64,000 bases of DNA, from assembly GCA_023053545.1 (NCBI GenBank), contig JAKZAN010000007.1, positions 9,176,001-9,240,000 of the forward strand, written 5' to 3'. Both the position numbers and the translations under genes were made by a program. Shown here one piece after another: positions 31,652-41,007 of the stretch (the first letter of the stretch is position 1; each line of letters begins with the position of its first letter). Source of the DNA: Lepidurus packardi (Eukaryota; Arthropoda; Branchiopoda; Notostraca; Triopsidae). The notes below the pieces were generated by a model. The model searched no databases. It was not told where the DNA came from and was given only the letters and a program-made list of their open reading frames with translations.

Positions 31652-33094
31652 CTTCTGAAGTATATTTCTTCCGATTTTTTCTCTGCAATTTTATACGGTG
31701 CAATTTCTCGACCGTGTTTCAATTGTGACCTCATCTAACTGACCAAAGTTTTGCTTCAAACTTACACACAACGTTCAATAAACGCTTCCCCCCCCCCCAC
31801 TGGGCAAGCTGAAGCGAAAGTTCATTGATTATTCTGTAAGCGAAATTGTTTTATGTCAGATATTAGAACACATTTCTGAATATATGAGGGCAAGACAACA
31901 TAACAGTATGGTTTACTATCTTTCCTAGACTATTTCCAATAACTTCTAAGCTAACCTTTTGTTCATCAATACATTAGTCGATATGAGGCACTGTTCAGTG
32001 CACGTATTCGCCATTTAAATTTATTGGACAGTTTACTTCTAAATAAACTACTTTATGACACATAACTATTGGGTACTATATTGTACCATTTTAATTTGCT
32101 TCATATTATATCCGTAATTTTGTGAACAACATTGAAACTTGTATCTTGGTATTCATATTCATTATGTCATCCACTTGGAGCAATATTGAATTCTCCCATG
32201 CAAAGCAAGATCAGGAAATTATATTTACGTACCGTAATATCAAGTACATTGGCATACAGTGAACACGAAAACCATTGAACACGAAATGCTTAGCATGAAA
32301 AATCTGTTAACGCAAAATGGGATTCCGGTTCGGACAAAAGGCTATTTAATTCCGTACATTTGTTTCCTTTTAACGCGAAACAAAAACACGAAAATTTGTC
32401 GCCTCTTGGAGGAACGACAAGGTAGTTTTGTTGCGGCAAAATAGCTCTTTTTCTTAACAAAAAACTGGGGGCACTTTTCTCGCTGTTACGTTAACTACAG
32501 ATAGCCAAACATTTTTAAAAAAATGTTTTTAAGCTCAACGAATGCTACAGAATAACATAATAACAGAATAACAACACTGCTAACAAGGGAATTCGAATTA
32601 GTTCTATTCAAGATTTAGTGCTGCTGCATAAAATGAAATTATTAAAGGATCTACACGCACCAACGTATATTGATGTCATAATTTATTACAACGTGCAACA
32701 CGAATACAAACGCAGGTCAGCCTAATACAGTTATCTGAGACATAAACAGGTTGCGAAAAATAGACAATAGCTCGACAACCTAAGGGGTGTACGACAAGTT
32801 ATGTGCAATATAAATAACAAAGAACTTCGCAATAATAAGAACCTACCTCAATGTCTTGGATACAGTTATTCCGCGAAATCCGTGTCAAATAGGATTCAGG
32901 GTCAGTTTTAACTTTTGTGTATTGCTGAAACGCAGTATCGATTAAAATGAAACACATAGTTTAATTAAAGCTAATACATTCTGCTTAGCGATTAAAATAT
33001 CGGATGTGGTAGCGAGGGATTACGTTTATATATTGACATGTAAGGTTATATTTTAAGTTACTGAATAGTAAAACTCTTAAAATAGAAATAAAAC
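31652..33094. other. Spacer in the PAN-like cluster
   Basis: A/T-rich; no coding frame is supported. It includes a C-tract at about 31790-31799 near the presumed promoter of gene 1. Confidence 0.4.
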
Positions 33095-33356
33095 TCAATT
33101 AAGAACCTTGACTAGAAAAACAGACACTGATCTGATAAATTCATTGGTTTTGTTACTAGGAACTCGCATTCCCGTGTTTAAAATCGTCGTATTATTGACC
33201 TTTAAAGCACCAAACATGCCAAGTTGGCCGCCTGGACAGTAGGTGGCGTTGGTTGGGTCCAGCAACCAAAACGAGCCACAGCTGTACGGATCATCTGTGA
33301 TGTTTACGAAAGGAGTCGGTTTCATTGCCCGCCCGCTTAGGTTAAAGATATCGATA
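33095..33356 (-). pseudogene. C-terminal fragment of a PAN-like family gene
   Basis: The minus strand encodes only the last third of exon 3, from DIFNLSGRAMKPTPF through CGSFWLLDPTNATYCPGG to a stop. The earlier part of exon 3 and exons 1-2 are missing. The fragment ends at the inversion junction with the plus-strand gene 2. An open frame of 141 codons crosses the junction, but its upstream part is antisense to gene 2 exon 1 and intron 1, so it is a fusion artefact. Confidence 0.75.
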
Positions 33357-33387
33357 TTCCCAAAACTGTATCTGGAGACATAGGCTA

Positions 33388-34463
33388 CACAAACAGCCGC
33401 CTGATGGTCCCAGGAAATCTTTTTACTCCGCGATATATTCCAAAGGGTAAGCTCCATTGGTATCGAAAACGACCAGAAAATTACCCATAAAGTTGCTAGG
33501 ATCGTCATTGATCTGGGCAAGGATGGACTGCAGTCGATCTTGCGCCACCAACGATGCTTGTCTGGCTTTCAACTTCTACGAAAACGAGATGCACTACATC
33601 TGCGAGCCGCTATCGGTCAATTTGTGCCGAAACCAGAATCCCTCAATGTTAACTAATCAGCCGAGAGGCTCAGTGTGGGACAAGTTAACTACTGGCATGA
33701 ACACGTCGTGCTACGAGATGCTACCTAATGCTACGCTTGATTGCGAAGTTGTTCGACCAGGATGTCAGGGAATTGTACCCAACTGCGTGAATTGCACCAA
33801 AACCTGCACTGAATGGGCTGACCGTCTTGGTTATTCAGGTAACTTAATAAATTAGAAAGAAAATAGCCAATAATGTGCCATGATGTAGACGTTGGTTACA
33901 CTTTGTGGCCGGATGGAGATGCACCGACGTCGGTACCTATTACAGGCCAATTCTGCAAATACGATATGACAATTTTGATATCAAGACAAATTAATCTAAC
34001 AACTGGAGAAGACTCCAAGAACTACACAATGTCTTTCCAAGACATGCACCGCATTTTCAAGCTGAAAGCTTATTCCTACTTGACGTTCTCTTTTGAAGGC
34101 GTAATCTCTGGCTTTCAACGTGAAAACATGAGCAGATACACCAATGCATTCATCGACGCGGACGGGACATTGGCAAACTTGACCTATAAAGCTTCAGATG
34201 GTTCGGCACCGGATATTTTCAACTTGAAAGGTCTGGCAATGAAACCAACACCTTTTGTCAACGTCACAGATGATCGCTACAGTTGTGGCTCGTTTTGGCT
34301 GCTTAACGTCACCAATCAAACTTTCTGCCCTGGCGGGTCCCTTAGCATATTTGGTACCGTAAGGAAGAATGCTACCCATGTACTAAACACAGGAATTCAC
34401 CTCCCGGGTGAAAAACGGAATGATAAAATAAATATAGTAACGGTAAGCCTGGTAAATGATTAG
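33388..34463 (+). pseudogene. PAN-like secreted protein gene 2, 5'-truncated and inverted
   Basis: Exon 1 survives only from about 33388 to 33446 (VPGNLFTPRYIPKG). Exons 2 (33500-33838) and 3 (33889-34463) are complete and in frame. The start codon and signal peptide are absent because homology to gene 3 stops at the junction with the minus-strand fragment. The apple-like domain (IWARMDCSRSCATNDACLAF) and C-terminal signature (CGSFWLLNVTNQTFCPGG) are intact and free of stops, so either the truncation is recent or a new start is used. The protein would be about 90% alike to gene 3. Confidence 0.75.
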
Positions 34464-35693
34464 TGTTGAAGGCCTACATTCTTCTGACCTTCAATTAAAA
34501 ATTTCGAGAATGGAGAGTTTAATTCTTCTATATTACAGTATGAATTTTACACCTTAATTGAGCTCTGGTTACATTTACACACTTTAAATAAGTTGATAAC
34601 TTTTTCTATTTCCTTGAAGTATTTCTCTTTATACTATTTGTTGAAAACTGATTTCTTGAACAGTTATGCTTTATTCATTTACCTGTTACTCGTTACAATT
34701 ATGCAGCGTGTGTTTTCACTTACAATGTTTTGACACTAAGTTATTGACAGAATATCATACGCGAGTCACACTGCACGCTATACACTATTCGTTATAAGTG
34801 AATACAATACAGCTTTGGGAATGTAAACCAAGTTTGCAAATATAGATGGCGCTGAAGTAGGTACAGACCAGACCATGCTGCGGTGCGAAACTTCTTCCTA
34901 GTATAGTATGGGCTACTGGAAAGGCAACATGAAGGTGATCCTCCTGATACTCCTAACTACCCAAAGCTGGAAATGCATTACTGAATGTGAAGGAAACGTA
35001 TTACGGAGCCGCTTTATTTCAAGTCTAGGCCACACAAACCTTATATGAACATAAATAAATTCGCTATAGGATCAGGAAATGGAATAGTTGTGACACTAGT
35101 AGATAAGCACTCTTCTGAGAGTTTGGTTTGTTATCACTTGTTACCGTTGTGCCACTATATAAGATACTGTGTCAAGGTGCTCTAATAAAGCTAACTCAGA
35201 TGCTCTGAATTCTGTATGGAACGAAGTGGGAACACCCAAACTAGAAAAAAATACACCTTCTTTGTGTCTGGCCTTGAAAACATTCGAGACGTTTTGCTTT
35301 TCATCTGTAGAAACTTGAATTTTAAGTATGGGTCTGAATTCAACCTCGGTTAGGATCATTGTTTGGTGTTTAGTGTCCCGGATGCACCTCAGAGCATTGT
35401 AAACTTGGTTTACATTCAAAGTTGTATTGTATTGACTTATAACGAATAGTGTATAGCGTGCAGTATGACACACCACTAGTGAAACATATGCTGTGTAACT
35501 GTAACGAACAACAGGTAAAAGGATAAAGCATAACTGTCCAAGAATATTAGTTTTCAGCACAATAGTATAAAGGAAAATACTTCAAGGACACAAGGGAAAC
35601 TTATTTAAAGTTCCTAAATATAAATATAGAAGAATTAAACTTTCCATTCTAGAAATTTTTAATTGAAGGTCAAAAGAATAAAGGCCTTCTAGA
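34464..35693. other. Inner flanks and loop of the inverted repeat
   Basis: Includes the 3' flanks of genes 2 and 3 and the unique loop (about 34851-35391). In the loop a plus-strand ORF starting at 34908 has a signal-peptide-like start (MKVILLILLTTQSWKC) followed by SRFISSLGHTNLI, which loosely resembles the RFATSNLYENTKL block of family exon 1. It may be a decayed first exon. A minus-strand open frame at 35141-35560 has no recognised domain. Confidence 0.4.
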
Positions 35694-36880
35694 CTAATCA
35701 TTTGTAAGTCTTACCTTTACTCTAGTTATTTTATCATTCCGGTATTCACCCGGGAGGTGAATTCCTGTGTTTATTACATGGGTAGCATTCTTCCTTACGG
35801 TACCAAGTATGCTAAGGGACCCGCCAGGACAAAAAGTTTGATTGGTGACGTTAAGCAGCCAAAACGAGCCACAACTGTAGCGATCATCTGTGACGTTGAC
35901 AAAAGGTGTTGGTTTCATTGGCTGACCGTTCAAGTTGAAAATATCTGATGCCGAACTATCTGAAGCTTTATACGTCATGTTTATCAATGTCCCGTCCGCG
36001 TCGATGAATGCATTGGTGTATCTGCTCGTGTTCGTACGTTGAAAGCCAGAGATTATGCCTTGGAAAGAAAACGTCAAGTAGGAATAAGCTTTCAGCTTGA
36101 AAATGCGGTGCATGTCTTGGAAAGACATTGTGTAGTTCTTGGAGTCATCCGCAGTTGTTAGATTAATATTTTTTGACATCAAAACTGTCATTTCAGTTTC
36201 GCAGCATTGGCCAGTAATAGGTACCGAAGTCGGTGCATCTCCATCCGGCCACAAAGTGTAACCATCGGCTACATCGGGACACATTATTTACTATTTGGTT
36301 TCTAATTTATTAACTTACGTGAATGACCAAAACGGTCAAACCATTCCGTACAAGTTTTGGTGCAATTCACGCAGTTGGGTACAACTCCCTGACATCCTGG
36401 TCGAACAACTTTGCAATCAAGCGTGGCATTAGGTAGCATCTCGTAACACGACGTGTTCATGCCAGTAGTTAACTTGTCCCACACAGAGCCTCTCGGCTGA
36501 TTAGTTAACATCGAGGGATTCTGGTTTTGGCACAAATTGGCCGATAGCAGCTCGCAGATGTAGTGCATCTCGTTTTCGTAGAAGTTGAAAGCCTGGCAAG
36601 CATCGTTGATGGCGCAAGATTGACTGCAGTCCATCCTTGCCCAGATCAGTGACGATTCTAGCAACTTTATGGGTAATTTTCTAGTTATTGTCTATAAAAG
36701 GAGCAGGAGCTTACCCTTTGGAATATATCGCGGAGTGAAAAGATTTCCTGGGACCACTAGGCGGCTATTTGCGTACCCTGAACTTGAAGCGAAGTTGTTC
36801 CATGATGCATCAGCATCACATTCTCTGAAACTTCCTGGCCAGTACCATAGTATTTGGAAAATTAAGGTTAGCGAATTCAT
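35694..36880 (-). CDS. Secreted PAN/apple-like cysteine-rich protein, gene 3
   Basis: Predicted 359 residues. Exons: 36715-36880, 36319-36657 and 35694-36268. The first exon is 166 nt, as in genes 1 and 4, which supports the ATG at 36880. N-terminal hydrophobic stretch (LTLIFQILWYWPGS) is a weak signal peptide. Exon 2 carries the apple-like domain WARMDCSQSCAINDACQAFN with later Cys in HYICELLSANLC, VVRPGCQG and NCVNCTKTC. Exon 3 opens GYTLWPDGDAPTSVPITGQ and ends with the CGSFWLLNVTNQTFCPGG signature and LPGEYRNDKI. Several N-x-S/T sites suggest glycosylation. It forms the right arm of the inverted repeat with gene 2. Confidence 0.8.
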
Positions 36881-37794
36881 GTTGCTCGGCAGCTTAGTTC
36901 AATATTCCATAGCTCGACTCTACACCCCGTCAGTTCCCCAGTAAGACCTGTTGTGAGCGTTTTCTTTCCATGACTTGAAGCTTGGATTTTGCGCGCACCT
37001 TCCATGAGCATTATTTTTACCTAAAAGCTAAAATGAACTGTTTTTTCGTAGAAAATGATCGTTTGAGGTTCCATGACAAGACTGTGACTACAACTTTGCA
37101 ATAGGAATACATATTTTATTCGTTTTTTTGCTAGTCCCTTAAGCTCATCACTTGTGTATGTTTGTTTTTAATTTGTCCCTCACTGTCAATTTCGAATTCT
37201 TCGATACCATCCCAGCACCAAGGAATAAAAAGAACCATAAAGACCGAGTTCATGTCTTTTGTTTCTACAATTTGTTTAAGTCTAGTGAAAATCTCTTGAG
37301 ATAGGTATCGGTGGAGTCTCGTGGTTCTACTTTCAATCAATTTCACTGTATCGGATAAAAATTTCGTGAACTATTTTTCGTCTGCCAGGAGCTACGGGGT
37401 TTGGACATTAACGCGCACAGGATACCCTCTTTTGGAGCCTTAATTGAAAGTACTTTAAGACAAAGTACGTTATTTGAAAGCACTTTGTACCCGTAAGTAG
37501 TTTATTGAAAGTATGTCAACTGGAAGTAGTTTCTAAATTAAGGCTTTAATAGAAAGCAGGGAGCTGGCAGCGAAGGACATGGAGCGACGTCGTACTTATG
37601 TGGCTCCTTATCCGTAAAGTGTTTTTCGTGTGTTATACTTCCACATGAACGTAAGAGCATTTTTCTTTTTTTTTGTATGGGGTGAATTCTCTTTGTTATC
37701 TTTGGGCTGGCTCTAATGCATCAACTAAACGAACTGGCAAAGCTTTCGCAAAACAACAACAAACACCAACGCCATCTGTGACCGTGTTGGTCAA

Positions 37795-38408
37795 TGCAAC
37801 TTTATGGGTAATTCTCTGGTTGTTGTCTATAAAAAAAGGAGCAGGTACTTACCCTTCGAAATAAAACAGGGAGTGAAAAGATTTCCTGGGACCACTAGGC
37901 TGTTTACGTACCCTGGATTTGAAGTGGAGTTGTTCCATGATGGAGCAACGTTGCATGATGAGTTATTCAATGACGTAGCAACGTTGCATGATGAGTTATT
38001 CCATGATGGAACAACGTTGCATGATGAGTTGTTCAATGATGGAGCAACGTTGCATGATGAGTTGTTCTATGATGGAGCAACGTTGCATGATGAGTTATTC
38101 TATGACGTAGCAACGTTGCATGATGAGTTGTTCTATGATGGAGCAACGTTGCATGATGAGTTATTCCATGATGGAGCAACGTTGCATGATGAGTTATTCC
38201 ATGATGGAGCAACGTTGCATGATGAGTTGTTCCATGATGGAGCAACGTTGCATGATGAGTTATTCCATGACGTAGCAACGTTGCATGATGAGTTGTTCCA
38301 TGATGGAGCAACGTTGCATGATGAGTTGTTCCACGATGGAGCTTCACAACCTTTGAAACGTGCTGACCAGTACCATTCGATTTGGCGAGTCAAGCGTACC
38401 AAATTCAT
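37795..38408 (-). pseudogene. Orphan PAN-family exon 1 with minisatellite expansion
   Basis: On the minus strand a start resembling gene 3 (MNLVRLTRQIEWYWSARFKG) leads into repeated SCNVAPSWNNS units and then GYVNSLVVPGNLFTPCFISKG with the usual donor. Homology to gene 3 continues through intron 1 and stops exactly where exon 2 should begin (about 37795); exons 2 and 3 are absent. Several repeat units carry a TGG-to-TAG change, so the frame is interrupted. The repeat seems to have grown from the ASWNN segment present once in gene 3. Confidence 0.75.
37930..38340. repeat. 33-bp minisatellite, about 12 copies, inside orphan exon 1
   Basis: Unit GGAGCAACGTTGCATGATGA followed by GTTRTTCCATGAT, with variants GACGTAGC and TTCTATGAT. 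The length is a multiple of three, so the frame is open on both strands over long stretches (11 residues per unit). Variant units alternate in a pattern suggesting higher-order duplication. Confidence 0.95.
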
Positions 38409-39303
38409 GTTTCCTGTAAGCTATGTTAACAGTGCAATAGTTCAAGATTCTGGAGTTTGATTCTACATCCCTTTAGTTCCAAAGTAATACCTCTTGTGAA
38501 GTTCGATCATATTTATGTTTTCAATTTGACTTTACGGGTTTAACTCCATGCGCGCGCTTCATTTACAAACTATGATAACTGCTGTTTGCATAAAACTGAC
38601 CTTTCGAGGTTCTCCAACATGAAAGCCTTGCAAAAGTTAGTTTGCTAAAGCATTAAGGTCATGTTTGTGTATTCACCATTGAGGTCAGTGTGATTTGAAA
38701 TCAATTATCGTTACTTTAATACACCAATTTAAGTGACTATCCCATTATAATGTTGTAACCTTTAATGTTGTAACGACTTTTGTAAGATAGCCCATACACA
38801 TTATACATATATTGAAAGCGACAGCAAAGGAAATTGCATTTCTATAGTGCAAAACTGTCATGATCTGTCATGATTTTGTAGTTTCCAAAGTCCCTGTTCA
38901 CTTTCCCTTCTTTTCTTTGTGTTTCTCTTCCCCAACCTTTCGTCATAGCTAGTGAAAGCCAGTAGTCGAAGGAAGTTCCCAGTAGTCGAAGAGAGGACGT
39001 TGTTTAAGAAAAGTAGTTTAAAAAAGGCTTTGATTTGCAATGTAGGGGCAGAGAGAGCGACAGATAACGACTAGCTACAAGTCGAATACAACACGAATAC
39101 AGTAAAAAAAAGATAGCTAAGTGTAACCAGACTACAACAATATTACATGCACACGTAGTTGAGAAATTAAAAATGAGAAATTTTAAATGTGGAATTCACG
39201 GAAAGGTGGTCCTAATAGTGTCTACACATAATTCTCACGCTAATTACACATAATGGTCGCGCTAAATCGATGTAGCTTGTGAAACATGTGGATCATTTCT
39301 CTG

Positions 39304-40545
39304 CTACACGCCTAGTTTTATGTCGACATAAGAAAGATTTTGTCCTGAACTAGGAGGCCAGCGAATTCCTGTTTCCAACAACTGTCCCTGTTGCAAAGTA
39401 GGTGAACCAAACACGCTAACCTCGCCGCCAGGGCAAGAGATGGAGTTGCTTGCGTTGAGCAGCCAGAAGGTTCCGCAATGGTCTGGATCAGGCCAAACGT
39501 TCACGAAGGCAAAAGAAGCGGTTTTCCCATTTAAACCAAATCCATCGTCCCCATACTTCAAGGAAACGTTGCCCAATTTGCCATTGACATCAATGTCAGA
39601 GAAATGATAAGAGCTGAAGAAACTTCCTCCATTTGAGTTTGAAAAATACAGTTCGAAGGAAGAATACACGTTCAAATTGCTCAGCCGATTCACGTCAAAA
39701 AGAGACATGAAATAGAATTCTTGCGAATTGCCAGTAGTAGTATCGACCCTGCGGATAATTATGTAGGTTGCACTAGCATAGCATGTGCTGAATATGGGTA
39801 CCATAAAATGTCCTTGTGGCCATAGTGTGCAATCATAAAATCCTAAATGGATTAAAGATTTAGAGATTAGAGATTCATATTAGAAAAACTTAGAACAGAT
39901 TGACAACCAATTTGGTATCCAATTAAACTAGCTACCTCCATTTGAGTACGAACGGTTCGCGAAGCAATCTTTGCAAGATTGTACGCAGTCAATACAATGC
40001 GGCCATGTACCGTTACAGCCTGGGGATACCGTTTCGCAATAGTCGACTTTATTTTTTGGTTGAAAACTCTGTTCAATGCAAGATTTGCTCATGTCAGAAC
40101 CCAATTTATCCCAAACCAACCCCCCTGGCCAAGCTTGTAACGCTAATCGACCCCTCCGAGCGCAGAAATTATCGGCCAGTAGTTCGCAAAGGTAGAAAGC
40201 TTCAGTTTCATAGAAGTTGAAAGCATAGCATTCGATTTGCAAGGAACATTTCTTCGCGCATTCCATTCTGGCTAGTATCAAAGAATTTTCTGAAAAATTA
40301 GATTCAAATTAATTCAAATCTCTTGAAATCTCTCAAGAGCTTTTAGATGCAAAGAAACCTTTAAATACAAAAGTTGTACCTTTAGATATGTAGTCTGGCT
40401 GAAAATGATTGTAATTTAACACTAATTTGGTATTCTCATATAGTTTACTGGTCGCGAAGCGATTCCAGCTTGTATCATCACTAGCAGCCAAGTTAACGAA
40501 AACCAAACACCAGGCAATACAATGAACCCACTTTAGAAGAATCAT
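39304..40545 (-). CDS. Secreted PAN/apple-like cysteine-rich protein, gene 4
   Basis: Predicted 352 residues. Exons: 40380-40545, 39936-40289 and 39304-39842, with exon 1 (166 nt) and exon 2 (354 nt) exactly as long as in gene 1. Signal peptide (about 1-23) precedes SWNRFATSKLYENTKLV. Exon 2 has the apple-like domain LARMECAKKCSLQIECYAFN and the GCNGTWPHCIDCVQSCKDC stretch. Exon 3 opens CTLWPQG and carries FDVNRLSNLNVY and CGTFWLLNASNSISCPGG. Closest to gene 1, less close to genes 2 and 3. An in-frame upstream ATG at 40566 is possible but gives a longer, less typical signal sequence. Confidence 0.8.
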
Positions 40546-41007
40546 TGTTGCTATCAGGAAAGACACAAGTAGACTAAAGCAGCATGTGCCTCAACCGTAT
40601 AGTTTCCGACTAAAATGTAGCTGACTGGTCACACTGTAACATTTAATGCTTTTAGATTAGCCGTAGCAACAGATTTCCTCCATTGTTGTTCGCTAACGGG
40701 AGTCAAATAACATTCCCCCTTCTTCCTTATATAAATGAAGCTTTTAGGATGGCTATTGTTAACACAGTTTGCTATTAAAGGTCGCGTGTTCAATACATCC
40801 AAACGATCATAACGCTAAGCTGTCAATCCTTTGTTGGCTTAATGTAGTAGTCCGAGGGAAATACCAATTCTATTAAATCCATCACCTACATCAAAACATC
40901 TACTAAATTACTTGCTCAAAAGTATGATGTTATAAGATTTGCTCGAAAATAATGCAAAATATTCACAAATTATATTCTTAAGTTTATTTTCAAGTTTCAA
41001 GTTTCGT
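40546..41007. other. Spacer upstream of PAN-like gene 4
   Basis: Presumed promoter of gene 4 plus the 3' flank of the type I membrane-protein gene. A TATATAAATG block occurs near 40728. No gene is seen. Confidence 0.35.

Larger units (their letters stand above)
33388..36778. repeat. Large inverted repeat, arms about 1.4 kb, spacer about 0.5 kb
   Basis: Left arm is about 33388-34850 and right arm about 35392-36778. The arms carry gene 2 (+) and gene 3 (-) plus matching 3' flanks: for example CTTCAATTAAAAATTTC, CTTGAAGTATTT, TATGCTTTAT and GCACGCTATACACTATTCGT occur in both in opposite sense. The arms differ by point changes and several indels of tens of bases in the non-coding part. Such a structure could extrude or recombine. 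Confidence 0.85.
36881..39303. other. Spacer holding an orphan exon 1 and repeats
   Basis: Apart from the repeat-expanded orphan exon at about 37795-38408 nothing coding is supported. A minus-strand frame at 37131-37346 encodes a compositionally ordinary peptide of 71 codons with no recognised family. It could be a decayed exon but has no clear splice context. Confidence 0.35.

Noticed and set aside
33095..33520. A single 141-codon minus-strand gene
   Set aside because: Only its C-terminal part matches the family; the rest is antisense to gene 2 exon 1 and intron 1. It is a by-product of the inversion junction.
35141..35560. Minus-strand gene in the palindrome loop
   Set aside because: No domain, signal peptide or splice context was recognised, and part of the frame overlaps the repeat arm. 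Left as an unassigned open frame.
38033..38347. His/Thr-rich repeat protein on the minus strand and a plus-strand LHDELFHDGAT repeat protein
   Set aside because: Both are other frames of the 33-bp minisatellite, whose length is a multiple of three and so keeps several frames open. The family-homologous frame is the interrupted minus-strand one.
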